The notes below the pieces were generated by a model. It was not told the DNA's origin and ran no database searches. It was given only the letters and a program-made list of their open reading frames with translations. A stretch of DNA of 64,000 bases from Methylomonas sp. UP202 (GTDB lineage: Bacteria > Pseudomonadota > Gammaproteobacteria > Methylococcales > Methylomonadaceae). Shown piece by piece: positions 6,857-16,478 of this stretch (positions are counted from its first letter, which is position 1; each line of letters starts with the position of its first letter). The stretch is from the NCBI RefSeq assembly GCF_029910655.1, contig NZ_CP123897.1, forward strand, positions 3,027,547 through 3,091,546, in the 5' to 3' direction. Both the position numbers and the translations under genes were made by a program.

Positions 6857-8414
6857 TTAAGCCGTTTGATCGGCGAGATTCCAAGGCAACAGTGCTTCGA
6901 AGTCCTCAGCGGTTTTCGCCGTGGGGAGCTCTCGGAACATATCGACCAGATAGGTGTATGGATCGATACGATTAGCCTTGCAGGTTTCGATCAGCGAATA
7001 GAGATTGGCGCTGGCACGGGCGCCGGCCACTGTGTCACAAAACAGCCAGTTGCGGCGGCCCACCACGAAGGGGCGTATGGCGTTTTCACAGAGGTTGTTA
7101 TCAATAGGCCAAGCACCGTTATCGGTGAAACGAATCAGTTTGGGCCACTGCGATGATAGGTAATGCAAAGCCTTGCCCAGCAAACTGCCGGGGGTGACCG
7201 CATGCAGATGCTGTAGCAGCAAGCCTTCTATTTTTAGCAATACCGGTTTGCTGAGCTGTTGGCGCTGTTGCCCACGTTGTTCGACGCTCAGGTCGTTGGC
7301 CTTGGCTTCAATCGCGTACAGCTCGCTGATCACGGCAATAAACTGGGTCGCCAGTGATTCCGGACCGCGTGCGGCTTTGGGAATGGCAGCTTCGGCTTCG
7401 ACAAAATAACGGCGCGCATGCGCCCAACAGCCAAGATGAACCGTGCCCCGGCTGGCGGCAATGGCGTTATACACTTCATAGCCGTCGCTCATCAGTACCG
7501 CGCCGGGCTTGATGCCGTCATACAACGGCTGCGCATGTGTGCCGCCGCGACCCGGCGTGTAGCTGAACAAGCGGATCGGTGGCCCGGAACCGGTCATTTG
7601 TGCCCACAAGTAACTTTTGCTTTGCGCGGCGCGCCCGGATTCCTTGAGTACTTGAACCACGGTTTCGTCGCCCAGGATCAGATCGGCATCGAGTAGATGG
7701 TCGCGCAACAAGTTGATGATGGGTTGCACGGCATGGCCAACCCGCACCATGCTCGCCGCCAGGGTGTTACGCGACAGATCGCCGCCGAACCGGCTTAACA
7801 GCGCGGCTTGCCGATACAGCGGCAGGCTGTCCTGGTATTTGGCAGTCGCTATCCAGGCCAATGCGGTTTCGGTCAGCAAGCCTTTGGGGGTGATGCGTGC
7901 CGGTGCCGGCGTCACCCGAATGCTGTTGTCGCAGCAGGGGCAGGCATATTTGATACGGTGATGCTGAATCACCCGCACTTTGCGGCACAATGTCGAGCTG
8001 CTCGCTGATTTCCGCACCGATTTCCACCAGACGAGTACCGTCATGGCCGCAGATGCGTTCGGCTTCCGGTAGTTCATGGCGCACGATCTCGCGCGGCAGA
8101 TGGGGATCGAGCGGTTTGCGGCCGCGCTTTTTGCGGTTGTGGCCGGCGACCTCAACCGTTTCGGGCGTGCTTTCCTCGGCTACCGGCGTACCGTTAGGGG
8201 CTAAGGCTTCGGCTTCGTTCAGGAATAGGTCGCGTTGGGCAGGATTGGCTCTTGCCTCGGACTTGGCGGCATACAACCGATGCAAAAACGCATCCACACG
8301 TTCTTTCAATAAATCACGCTCGACCGTCACCAAGCGCAGTTGACTCGCCAGCCGTTGCTGTTCGCTCAGCATGGCTTGGTAGTCTTCAGCGGACAGCGTG
8401 ATGGTGGTCGTCAT
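6857..8414 (-). pseudogene. tnpC: IS66 transposase TnpC, frameshifted
   Basis: The coding region begins MTTTITLSAEDYQAML and has the usual coiled-coil N-terminus, basic segment KKRGRKPLD and EQLDIVP. Near 7985 the frame changes, and the rest continues in another frame with KVRVIQHHRIKYACPCC (zinc-binding), the DDE catalytic region (LGDETVVQVL, SDGYEVY) and the IDNN-CENAIRP ending. About 519 residues would be made if the frame were restored. IS66 tnpC genes do not normally need frameshifting, so I regard this copy as inactive. Confidence 0.88.
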
Positions 8415-8445
8415 GCTGCTATTTTAATCGATTTAACTCATTGTT

Positions 8446-8796
8446 TCAGCTAGTTTTTGTATAGATTCGCGCCGGATGCGGCCGCATCGCCGCCAGGTCA
8501 ATACCGGCTAATAGCCAGTGCAGTTGTTCGACCGTCAACGTCACCACGGCGGCCTCTTTCGGCCAACAAAACCGATCCGTCTCCAGCCGCTTGATCATCA
8601 ACCAAAAGCCGGTGCGATCCCACAACAGCAGCTTGATCCGATCTCGCCGCCGATTGCTGAAGACGTAGATGGCCGATTCGAACGGATTCAAACCCAACGC
8701 TTGTTCAACCAACAGCGCCAAACCATTGATCGCCTTGCGGCCATCGACCGGCTCGCGGTGCAGGTAGACCTTCAATCCGGCGTCGAAGCGGAACAT
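8446..8796 (-). CDS. tnpB: IS66 accessory protein TnpB
   Basis: The 116-residue protein has the TnpB (IS66 Orf2) signature: VYLHREPVDGRKAINGLALLVE near the start and YVFSNRRRDRIKLLLWDRTGFWL in the middle. It is required with TnpA and TnpC for IS66 transposition. The reading frame is intact and overlaps tnpA by 25 bases, the typical IS66 arrangement. Confidence 0.92.
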   Translation of the reverse strand: MFRFDAGLKVYLHREPVDGRKAINGLALLVEQALGLNPFESAIYVFSNRRRDRIKLLLWDRTGFWLMIKRLETDRFCWPKEAAVVTLTVEQLHWLLAGIDLAAMRPHPARIYTKTS

Positions 8797-9179
8797 GGCA
8801 GTTCGGCCAACGCCTTCAAAATCAACGGAAGGTCGCGGAGTGCGACAGACTGCATCGCGAGTTTAACGCCGTTGGGCAACTCCGCACTGAGCGCTGACTC
8901 AGCCGGTTTCTCTAAGCTCAACGACTGAACGGGCACAAAAGCCGGCAATGCTGATGAACTGTACCGACCCGCATGGCCCGTTTCACGGTAAAGCCCCATC
9001 CACTTGCGCAGCAGATTGGCATTGATCCCGAATTCCAGCGCGACCTTGGCTACCGATAGTCCCGGTTGCAAGCAAACTTCTACCAACTCTCGCTTGGCTT
9101 CCGGATCATAAAGGCATCGGCCGTCTCGACCGTGACCCACAATTAATGGGCGCGATAATCGCGTGTTGTGCTCCTTCAT
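8772..9179 (-). CDS. tnpA: IS66 accessory protein TnpA
   Basis: This 135-residue protein has a helix-turn-helix of the IS66 Orf1 type: REL-VEVCLQPGLSVAKVALEFGINANLLRKWM. It probably binds the terminal repeats. The leader between its start and the right end contains an 8-bp hairpin (GTGTCCAC/GTGGACAC, 9182-9207), which may affect expression. Confidence 0.88.
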   Translation of the reverse strand: MKEHNTRLSRPLIVGHGRDGRCLYDPEAKRELVEVCLQPGLSVAKVALEFGINANLLRKWMGLYRETGHAGRYSSSALPAFVPVQSLSLEKPAESALSAELPNGVKLAMQSVALRDLPLILKALAELPCSASTPD

Positions 9180-9478
9180 AGGTGTCCACCTTGTGATAAG
9201 TGGACACTATCTTTACTCCTTTCGATCTGCTTATACAGACGCGGTCAAAAGATCGCTTACGGTTTACTGAGTCGCCGCTACTGTTCCACAATCGTGCCAT
9301 TTTACGCAATGCGAGTTTTACATTCGGATACGCGCTACTGATCACAGGGCCACATTCATCCCCGCTCTACATATTAAACTGCTTCCCCAAATTGGCCGGA
9401 CTACTACGTAAATAGAGCAATTCGCATTCGGACGAAAAAGGAATCGCCCACTTCGGCGGCGAAAATTTTTTAACGCAC

Positions 9479-9970
9479 TCAATACGGCGAACCGTCTTTG
9501 TGAGCGAAGCGGAAGATATTGTCGACAAACTCCGCCTGCAAGTCGTCGTCCGAGTAGACGACTTGATCTCCCCCGCTACGGTCGCCGATTTCCAGATACA
9601 GCACGTCTGCCTCCGATTCGTTGACCAATTGGTGGCCGTTGCCGCTGCCGGCCTTGAAACCTGCGCACATGCCGGGCGACAACGGCGTCGCACCTTCGTC
9701 GGTGTAGAGTGTAGGCGTGCCGTGCAACACGTAAATGAATTCGTCCTGTTTGGCGTGGGCGTGGCGTAGCGCGGAAATCGCGCCGGGTTTTAAGGTGGTC
9801 AGGTTGACGCCGAAATTCTGCAAGCCGAACATGTCCCCCAGCGGCCGTTTTTCCCGGCCTTCCAATTGGGCGACGTACAAATCGAAAATGGCTTACGGAT
9901 AGGTCGATTTTCGTGCCCGCGGCGGCGCTTGATCCGCTACGGCGACGATGGGGAAGGCTGATTCAGTCAT
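9479..9970 (-). pseudogene. Cupin-domain protein with in-frame nonsense codon
   Basis: The frame starts at ATG 9970 (MTESAFPIVAVAD) and reads to STYP, then meets TAA at 9893-9895, and continues in the same frame AIFDLYVAQLEGREKRPLGD... to 9479. The downstream part is a clear cupin: HAHAKQDEFIYVLHGTPTL (motif 1) and PGMCAGFKAGSGNGHQLVN (motif 2). Family members keep a charged residue where the stop lies, so a single GAA-to-TAA change would explain it. The remainder could restart at TTG 9880, but this would remove the N-terminal strand. Probable pseudogene. Confidence 0.75.
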
Positions 9971-10005
9971 TTGGAATGTTTCTAAAAGGATTAAAAGAGC
10001 TCAGA

Positions 10006-10506
10006 TCAATCAACAAACGGTGCGCAGATAAAATCGATGGCGCCGTAGTCGCAACCGCATTGGCTCAACAACGCGGTGATTTGGCCGCGATGGTGGGTTT
10101 TGTGGATGAATAAGGTCGTCAGCATAGTTGCAACCGCCAACTCTTTGTCCTGTCCGGTGGATAGACTACGGAACGCGATGCGCCGTTCCAAGTCGTCGGC
10201 ACTCAAGTTTTGAACCCATTCCAGCAAGTTCTGATCATCCGTGGATTGCGCAGCGCGCAGTTCGGAAAAATCGGCGTACAGCTCTAAGTCCAAGCGCTGG
10301 TACGGCTGCGGCTGGTCCTGCAAACGCGCCATCCATAGCCGGTCACCCAGCAATAGATGGTTCCAGGTGCCGTGGATGGAGCCAAAAAACACACCCCTGT
10401 CCTGTTTCCGCTCGGCATCGGCCAAGGTTGCGCAGACATCGTACAACCGATTGTTGACCCATTGACTGTAACGGGCTTGCAAAACGAAATACGCCGGTAA
10501 ATTCAT
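10006..10506 (-). CDS. DinB-family protein
   Basis: The 166-residue protein fits the DinB/YfiT four-helix fold. Metal-binding His are in GTWNHLLLGDRLWM and the C-terminal FIHKTHHRGQITALL, the hallmark HKxHHRGQ box. DinB-type proteins include damage-inducible proteins and thiol-dependent transferases; the reaction here is unknown. It overlaps the end of the aminotransferase gene by 4 bases (ATG inside its stop region) and is probably co-transcribed with it. Confidence 0.88.
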   Translation of the reverse strand: MNLPAYFVLQARYSQWVNNRLYDVCATLADAERKQDRGVFFGSIHGTWNHLLLGDRLWMARLQDQPQPYQRLDLELYADFSELRAAQSTDDQNLLEWVQNLSADDLERRIAFRSLSTGQDKELAVATMLTTLFIHKTHHRGQITALLSQCGCDYGAIDFICAPFVD

Positions 10507-11381
10507 ATAGCTCCTCTACATTCAATGGCGATGGTTTGAAGAAATGCTGCTTGTAAAAGCCTAAAAACCGGGCCCGGACAGTTCTGCAACGGCCGACGGT
10601 CTATGCTGGCCACCGCTATCAATTCCGCGCCGGTGCCGGTCAGGAAGCATTCGTCCGCCGCGTATAAATCGTAAACGCCCAACGGCTGTTCTTGGGTTTC
10701 TATGCCCTGCTCTTGCGCTAACTGTAACACTAATTCGCGGGTAATGCCTTCCAGCGCGCCTTCGCTGCACGGCGGCGTCAACAGGCGGCCGCCGCGGACG
10801 ATGAAGACGTTGTCGGCGGTGCCTTCGGCGACCCGGCCTTGGGCATTGAGCAATATCGCTTCGTCGGCACCGGCATGGTTGGCTTCGATTTTGGCGAGTA
10901 TGTGGTTTAAATAATTCAGGCTTTTGATGCGCGGGTCCAGGCCGTCGGCCGGCAGGCGGCGTATCGGCGATACTGCAAGATGCGCGCCGGCTTGACCTTG
11001 ATCAATGGCTATCATCGTCAAGCGGTCGGCGATGGCGATGACGTTGGGCTTGGCGCAGTTGGCGGGGTTCAAGCCCAGCGAGCCGGGGCCGCGAGTCACC
11101 ATCAGGCGGATATAGCCGTCGTCCTCGGCAAACGCCTCAATTAGCCGTTCGACGGCTGCCGTCAATTCGTCGGCGGACAGCGGTATCTCCAGCATGATAG
11201 ACCGCGCCGAAAGCATCAGGCGCTGCAGATGCCGCTGCAATCGAAAAGCGCGGCGCTTGTAAAAGCGTATGCCTTCGAAAACGCCGTCACCGTAAAGTAA
11301 ACCGTGGTCGTTGACCGGAATAAAAGCTTGATCGGCTGCCATCAGTTCGCCGTTCAGCCAACACATTGCGCGTGGTTTCAT
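10503..11381 (-). CDS. ilvE: Class IV aminotransferase (branched-chain/D-amino-acid type)
   Basis: This 292-residue PLP enzyme has fold-type IV signatures: NDHGLLYGDGVFEGIRFY near the N-terminus, the PLP lysine in DPRIKSLNYLNHILAKIEA, and EGTADNVFIV with GALEGITRELVL near the C-terminus. It should transfer amino groups between branched-chain or D-amino acids and 2-oxoacids, or act as an aminodeoxychorismate lyase-like enzyme. The ATG at 11381 is preceded by a good GGAG site; the in-frame TTG before it is less likely. It lies between a DinB gene and an EamA exporter. The substrate is uncertain, so the symbol is provisional. Confidence 0.85.
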   Translation of the reverse strand: MKPRAMCWLNGELMAADQAFIPVNDHGLLYGDGVFEGIRFYKRRAFRLQRHLQRLMLSARSIMLEIPLSADELTAAVERLIEAFAEDDGYIRLMVTRGPGSLGLNPANCAKPNVIAIADRLTMIAIDQGQAGAHLAVSPIRRLPADGLDPRIKSLNYLNHILAKIEANHAGADEAILLNAQGRVAEGTADNVFIVRGGRLLTPPCSEGALEGITRELVLQLAQEQGIETQEQPLGVYDLYAADECFLTGTGAELIAVASIDRRPLQNCPGPVFRLLQAAFLQTIAIECRGAI

Positions 11382-11409
11382 CAAGTTCTCCTAAAAAAAG
11401 ATTTTTGTT

Positions 11410-12336
11410 CTATGGTTTTCGGCTGGCTAAGACGCAAGCCAACACGGCCAATGCGGTTGCCAATTGAGCGCCGTCGACGCTTTCGCCGATCAACACCGAA
11501 CCGGCCGCCATGCTGAGAAATGGCTGCAGCAATTGCAGTTGGCCGATCCGCGCGGTGCCGCCCAGCGCCAGACCGCGATACCAGGCAAAAAATGCCAGAT
11601 ACATGCTAACCACGCTGACGTAAGCAAAGCCCGCCAAGCTATGCCAGCCGATCGCGTCGAAACGAGTCGGCGCGGCTTCCACAACCCAGGGCAACAACAG
11701 CGGCGCGGACATTAACAAGGCCCAACTGATGGTTTGCCAAGCGCCCAGCTGTTTGGCCAAGCGGGCGCCTTCGGCGTAACCGTAAGCGACGCAAACAATC
11801 GCGGCCAGCAAATACAGATCGGCTTGCTGCAGTCCTGCCGCTCCGGACTGATAAACGAAGACCAAGATAGCCAAGCTGCCGAACACAGTCGCCAGCCAGA
11901 AACGCCGTGCAGGCCTTTCGCCGGACAACACCACGCCGAACAGGGCGGTCAGCAACGGCGTCAAGCCTATGACCACGGCGCCGTGAACAGCCGATACTCT
12001 TTGCAACGCCAACGCCGACAACAGCGGAAAGCCGATCACTACGCCGCCGGCGGTCGCCGCCAATCTACACCATTCCCAGCGATTTGGCAGGCGCGCTTTA
12101 CCCAGCCATAACGCCACGGCGGCCAACAGCGAAGCGACGATTGCCCGTCCCAGGCCGACGAACACCGGATCGAGTTGCGCAACCGCCAGCCGGGTCGCAG
12201 GCAAAGTCAAACTGAAGCCGAGGATGCCGGCGCAACCGAACCAATAACCGCGTGTCAGCTCGGAGGATTGAGAAGGAATACTCATATTTTGACCGCCTGC
12301 GGCAAACGCTGCGCGGTTCAACCAGCGGAATTTCAT
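11410..12336 (-). CDS. EamA/DMT-family transporter
   Basis: The 308-residue protein has about ten transmembrane helices and two EamA repeats. The first ends in VIGLTPLLTALFGVVLSGE and the second in LLQPFLSMAAGSVLIGESV, with the usual glutamate at the end of each. Members export amino acids or metabolites across the inner membrane. It stands divergent from the MocR regulator at 12485, with a shared operator-like region, and heads the minus-strand series with the aminotransferase and DinB genes. ATG 12336 or ATG 12285 could start it. Confidence 0.88.
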   Translation of the reverse strand: MKFRWLNRAAFAAGGQNMSIPSQSSELTRGYWFGCAGILGFSLTLPATRLAVAQLDPVFVGLGRAIVASLLAAVALWLGKARLPNRWEWCRLAATAGGVVIGFPLLSALALQRVSAVHGAVVIGLTPLLTALFGVVLSGERPARRFWLATVFGSLAILVFVYQSGAAGLQQADLYLLAAIVCVAYGYAEGARLAKQLGAWQTISWALLMSAPLLLPWVVEAAPTRFDAIGWHSLAGFAYVSVVSMYLAFFAWYRGLALGGTARIGQLQLLQPFLSMAAGSVLIGESVDGAQLATALAVLACVLASRKP

Positions 12337-12385
12337 AGTTTTGCCCTGTTTGATCGGAGACGTTACTTTAGGCTATGATCGGGCA

Positions 12386-12450
12386 ATCGATACAGATGCA
12401 AAATCTATTAATTATATCGATACAAATTAAACCAAATTTGAATTGTATCG
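12386..12450. promoter_or_regulatory. Putative MocR operator repeats
   Basis: Between eamA and the MocR gene lie ATCGATACA at 12386-12394, the same nine bases at 12416-12424, and the inverted TGTATCG at 12444-12450. The first two are spaced exactly 30 bp (about three helical turns). MocR/GntR regulators bind such repeats in divergent promoter regions. The link to the MocR protein is inferred from position. Confidence 0.55.
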
Positions 12451-12484
12451 GTAGCCAAACGCCGAAATTGTATTGCTTATAGTC

Positions 12485-13897
12485 ATGAATCTTCGCTACG
12501 AAAATCTCGCCGAACACTTGCTCAACGCCATCGTCCAGAATCTGTACCGGCCGGGGGAACGCCTGCCCAGCGTGCGCCAGCTCAGCCAGCAACATCAGGT
12601 CAGCACCGCGACGGCGGTGAGCGCATTGCGGTTGCTGGAGGACCAGGGCCATCTCGAAGCCCGGCAGCGCTCGGGGTTTTACGTCAAACCGCGCCCGCGC
12701 AGTTCGTTGCTGGAACCGGCCATGTCGGCCCCGCCGCGCGAGCCGACGCTGGTGACGGGTCAGGAATTGGTGCTGCGTTTGGTCAAGGCCGCCAACGATC
12801 CGAGAGTCGTGCAATTGGGTGCGGCAGTACCGGCGGCGTCGTTTTTGCCGGCGCAAAAAATGGCCCAGCTGTCGGCCAATGTGGCCCGCCGTTACGGACT
12901 ACGCATTGCCAACTACGAGTTTCCACCCGGCGCACCGGAATTGCGCCGGCAAATCGCCCGGCGCATGTCGGAACAGGGTTGCCCGGTCGATCCCAACGAC
13001 ATTCTGATCACCAACGGCTGCCAGGAAGCGATGACGCTGGCGTTGAAAGCGCTTACCCGGCCGGGCGACATCGTCGCCGTCGAATCGCCGACCTTTTACG
13101 GGCTGTTGCAAGTCATCGAATCGTTGTCGCTACGCGCGATCGAAATTCCGACCCATCCGCGCGACGGCATCGCGCTGGATGCGCTGCAATTGGCCTGCGA
13201 GCAATGGACTATCAAGGCCTGCATCGCGGTGCCCAACTACAGCAATCCGCTTGGCTATTGCATGAGCGACGAGCGCAAACGCGCCTTGGTGGAATTAATC
13301 AACCGTAACCGGATTATGTTGATCGAGGACGACATCTACGGCGACCTGGGGTTAGGCCCGCAACGGCCGTCGCCGGCAAAAAGCTGGGACAGCGAAGGCC
13401 GGGTGTTGTACTGCTCGTCGTTTTCCAAATCGCTGTGTCCGGGATTAAGGGTAGGATGGCTGGTAGCAGGTCCTTACCTGGAACAAACCGAATATCTGAA
13501 ATACGTCGGCAATCTGGCAACGCCGACCCACGCGCAATTGACGGTTGCGGAAATGCTGGCCAAGGGCGGCTACGAACGCCATCTGCGCCAGGCGCGCAAC
13601 CAATACCGACAAGCGGTGGAGCGTATGACGGCGGCCATCGGCGCTTATTTCCCGACAGGCACCCGGGTCACCCAGCCAGAGGGTGGCTTCGTGATCTGGG
13701 TGGAATTGCCGGAAACCATCGACGCGACAGCGCTGAGCCGGCGAGCGTTGCAGCAAGGCATCAGCATCGCCCCCGGCCCGATGTTCTCGGCGACGCAAAA
13801 ATACCGCAACTTTATCCGCCTAAATTGCGCGGTGGATTGGGATGAGCGGGTCAACCAGGCGTTGGTCAAATTGGGGCAGATGGTTGGCAAGCAGTGA
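12485..13897 (+). CDS. MocR-type transcriptional regulator (GntR-aminotransferase fusion)
   Basis: The 470-residue protein has an N-terminal GntR winged helix (residues 1-70; GERLPSVRQLSQQHQVSTATAVSALRLLEDQGHL). A fold-type I aminotransferase domain follows, with the PLP lysine in SSFSKSLCPGLRVGWL and NPLGYCMSDERK upstream. MocR proteins use bound PLP or an aminated ligand to control neighbouring genes. The divergent EamA exporter and aminotransferase are likely targets. ATG 12485 gives the proper start (MNLRYENLA); the longer frame would use TTG. Confidence 0.9.
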   Translation: MNLRYENLAEHLLNAIVQNLYRPGERLPSVRQLSQQHQVSTATAVSALRLLEDQGHLEARQRSGFYVKPRPRSSLLEPAMSAPPREPTLVTGQELVLRLVKAANDPRVVQLGAAVPAASFLPAQKMAQLSANVARRYGLRIANYEFPPGAPELRRQIARRMSEQGCPVDPNDILITNGCQEAMTLALKALTRPGDIVAVESPTFYGLLQVIESLSLRAIEIPTHPRDGIALDALQLACEQWTIKACIAVPNYSNPLGYCMSDERKRALVELINRNRIMLIEDDIYGDLGLGPQRPSPAKSWDSEGRVLYCSSFSKSLCPGLRVGWLVAGPYLEQTEYLKYVGNLATPTHAQLTVAEMLAKGGYERHLRQARNQYRQAVERMTAAIGAYFPTGTRVTQPEGGFVIWVELPETIDATALSRRALQQGISIAPGPMFSATQKYRNFIRLNCAVDWDERVNQALVKLGQMVGKQ

Positions 13898-14089
13898 AAA
13901 GGGTTGCCACTGCCCTACCCTTATATTCAAACTTGTCCCAAAACCAGCCGAGCGCCGGAGCCGTAGCAACTCGATGCGATATCTCAGCTTATCCATTATT
14001 CGCGCCCACGATGCGCTTGACCCTCGGGGAAATTCGGTCCCGGATTTTCAGCGGAAAATGGGCAACGTTCGGTTGATCGGACTTAAAGG

Positions 14090-15091
14090 CTAAGTCAAAT
14101 TTGTTGTTTTATCCTCCAACTCGCTTGGCGCCACACCGTATTGCTTTTTGAATACCCGGCTGAAATGCGATAGGTCGTTAAAGCCCCAACGGAAGGCAAT
14201 CTGCGAGACTGTCAGTCCCGTCGTTAGTCGCTGCGCGATCGCTTGATGGCAGCGCTCTAAGCGGCGCTGCAAAACATAGCGCATCAGCGACTGCTGTTCC
14301 TGCTCGAACAGGGCGTTGATATAGCGCGGCGACAGACCGACACCTTGGGCGATGGCGGACGCATTCAGCGCGGGATCGGCCAGCCGCTGTTCGACATGGC
14401 GTTTGATCTCCCGCAAGGTAACGGCTTGGGTTCGCGACGACTTGATTTCGTTGGGGCTAATCTCGGCCAGCGCCATCGTCAGCAAATCCAGCGACATTTC
14501 GCACAAGGTATCGAGCGCCGGCTGGCTGAATTGCGGTAAGCGGGCTGACCACGATTTCAAGAAGTCCGCCGCCACCATGGCTGTACCGTGTTGCTGCGTC
14601 AAGCCGATTGCCGTACACAAGTCAGGCCGGGAAAATCGAGTCAGCAACGTTGCGCGAGGAACGGCAAAGATCAGTTTGGAAAAATCGCCACCGCAACGGA
14701 TGCGGTGCGGTTGAGTCGCGTCGTAGAGCAGCATCTCGCCGGGTTTTAAGCTCGCGGTGCGGCCGTGCTGTTCCAAGGCATAGTGCCCGGACAGCAAAAG
14801 CGCAACAAAGTAAGCGTCTTGATCAGCCCGTTCAATCTCACGCCGTTGTTTTTGTAAAGACATCGCGCCGCAACGTACCCGCGATAGTTGCAACCGATTG
14901 AACTGGGCAATTTGGGTTTCCGCTGCAAAGTCGTCGGCTAATTTCGAGGTAATTTCGACATGGGTGTATTGGCGGCAAATCACTTCCCGCCACCAATCGC
15001 GGCGTTGCCGTTGCGGGATGTCCTCCGTGGAAAATACCCTCAGTGAGGTAGAGCCGATCACCCGGCGCGAGTCTGTGTGACTGAAGTTCAT
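14090..15091 (-). CDS. AraC-family transcriptional regulator
   Basis: The 333-residue protein has a cupin-like N-terminal sensing domain of the AraC-binding-like type (RDWWREVICRQYTHVEI early) and a C-terminal double helix-turn-helix: LNASAIAQGVGLSPRYINALFEQE, then LTVSQIAFRWGFNDLSHFSRVFKKQYGVAPSE. The end motif is the typical AraC signature. ATG 15091 fits the family N-terminus; the longer frame upstream is not conserved in style. It is divergent from the small membrane-protein gene at 15241, which it may control. Confidence 0.9.
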   Translation of the reverse strand: MNFSHTDSRRVIGSTSLRVFSTEDIPQRQRRDWWREVICRQYTHVEITSKLADDFAAETQIAQFNRLQLSRVRCGAMSLQKQRREIERADQDAYFVALLLSGHYALEQHGRTASLKPGEMLLYDATQPHRIRCGGDFSKLIFAVPRATLLTRFSRPDLCTAIGLTQQHGTAMVAADFLKSWSARLPQFSQPALDTLCEMSLDLLTMALAEISPNEIKSSRTQAVTLREIKRHVEQRLADPALNASAIAQGVGLSPRYINALFEQEQQSLMRYVLQRRLERCHQAIAQRLTTGLTVSQIAFRWGFNDLSHFSRVFKKQYGVAPSELEDKTTNLT

Positions 15092-15240
15092 CGTTGGTTT
15101 CCCTGGTCTGTAGTGCGACCGAAACAAGCAAGCGAAAACGCCGTTTTGATCAAGGCGGCGTTTTATCGTTAACGGATAATGGATGCACCGCCAAGCTGGC
15201 ATAGCACAACCTTCTCAACCCGTTAACCAGGATAAACGAA

Positions 15241-15683
15241 TGGATAGCTTATTGCACTCCACCGCCGCCTGCATCGCCCTCGGCGCTGCCGGCCTGTTCT
15301 TTGAAGCCGGACTATTGACCGGGCTATGGAAATATCTTTGTATGCGCCGAAGTTCGGAGGCACAAGCCCCGCATTACGTCAATGTTGCCCATCGCGCCGC
15401 GCTGATGTATGCCTTTTCCGCACAGCTTCTGGCCGTATTTGCAGCGCTCAGCGCCTTTCCCGCTTGGGTTAATACCATCGCGGTGATTCCGCCGCTGCTG
15501 TTTTTCGCCATCGCCATTGTTCATTACCTACATTTGGGGCTAACCACCCTCAGCAATAATACCATGCGTGACTCGGCGGATAGAAACAAAGATTACCAAA
15601 TCTTGAATATCCTGGCCGCCGCCGAAATTGGCGGCTTTTCGGTGTTGCTGGCCGGATTTTTTAGCCGGCTGTTGATGAGCTAA
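15241..15683 (+). CDS. Small integral membrane protein, function unknown
   Basis: The 147-residue product has four predicted transmembrane segments (about residues 8-30, 50-72, 78-100 and 122-145). The family is not one I recognise. The ATG at 15241 is preceded by AGGATAAACGA, a fair ribosome site. It is divergent from the AraC regulator and convergent with the XRE regulator. Confidence 0.7.
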
Positions 15684-15693
15684 AGACCCAACC

Positions 15694-16470
15694 TCAGTCA
15701 TTCGCTAGCAAGCAAACCAATTTGCATTCCGGCTGCATGGCAACGATCAAGGTAGTCTGGCGGTAAGTCAGAATGCCGCGTTGCGCGTGATTAAAACAGC
15801 GCTCGCCGCCCTCCCGATTAAGCACGGTTTGTTGCTGCCAATACTGAGCGAACGCGGGGCTTTGCGTTAACAGCTGTTCGACCAAACGTTGCAGGTCGCC
15901 GTCAAGCGGCCGGCGATGATAGTCGGCGCGAAACTCAGCCACTAGCCGTTGCGCGCGATCGGGCCAATCGACAATAAACTGTTGGGCGTTGGCATTGAGA
16001 AACACATAGTTCAGCAGATTACGTTCGCTGGAATCAACGCCCAACCAATCGACGAACAATTCGGCGGCTTGACGATTCCAGGCACGCGCAGTCCATGCGC
16101 GGTCGATGAGATAGGCCGGTCCGTTGAACTGGCCGGGCAGTTCCAATAGTTGCGGCAACAAATCCATAGGCAGTTCTGCTGTCCTGTCGGGATCGCGCCT
16201 ACCGGCCAAGTCGAATAGCGACGCCCGTTCGGCGGGCGATAAACACAGCGCTTGCGCCAAGCGCGTCAAGGTTGTGACCGAGGCTTGTACCTCGCGCCCT
16301 TGTTCCAACCAGGTCAACCAGGTAACGCTCACCCCGGCGGCATCCGCCAACTCTTCGCGGCGCCAACCCGGCGTGCGCCGTCTCCCGATCGATTTAGCCG
16401 GTGTCGGTAAGTGTTCCCGATGGGTACGAATGAACGCGCCTAACAAACGGCGCGGATTAGCGTCGGACAT
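15694..16470 (-). CDS. XRE-family regulator with MmyB-like ligand domain
   Basis: This 258-residue regulator has an N-terminal XRE helix-turn-helix, GWRREELADAAGVSVTWLTWLEQGR, preceded by the RRTPG box typical of this family. A C-terminal MmyB-type domain begins near GPAYLIDRAWTARAWNRQA, thought to bind fatty-acid-like ligands. It is divergent from a SAM methyltransferase and the tandem operator at 16479-16519 sits between the two, a common arrangement in which the regulator represses its neighbour. ATG 16470 is chosen, since the longer frame runs into the operator. Confidence 0.88.
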   Translation of the reverse strand: MSDANPRRLLGAFIRTHREHLPTPAKSIGRRRTPGWRREELADAAGVSVTWLTWLEQGREVQASVTTLTRLAQALCLSPAERASLFDLAGRRDPDRTAELPMDLLPQLLELPGQFNGPAYLIDRAWTARAWNRQAAELFVDWLGVDSSERNLLNYVFLNANAQQFIVDWPDRAQRLVAEFRADYHRRPLDGDLQRLVEQLLTQSPAFAQYWQQQTVLNREGGERCFNHAQRGILTYRQTTLIVAMQPECKLVCLLAND

Positions 16471-16478
16471 GGTGGCTT

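Larger units (their letters stand above)
6791..9260 (-). mobile_element. IS66-family insertion sequence, copy A
   Basis: The 2470-bp element is bounded by terminal inverted repeats that both begin GTAAGCGATCTT (6791-6802 and, inverted, 9249-9260). It carries tnpA, tnpB and a frameshifted tnpC on the minus strand. The flanks (CCTTGTTG before, GGTTTACT after) show no 8-bp duplication, unlike the IS66 at 44968. A recombination or deletion beside the element is likely. Confidence 0.88.

Noticed and set aside
6857..8155. The long minus-strand frame as a separate complete transposase
   Set aside because: Its first 60 or so residues are an out-of-frame reading of the real tnpC N-terminus; it is the downstream half of a frameshifted tnpC.
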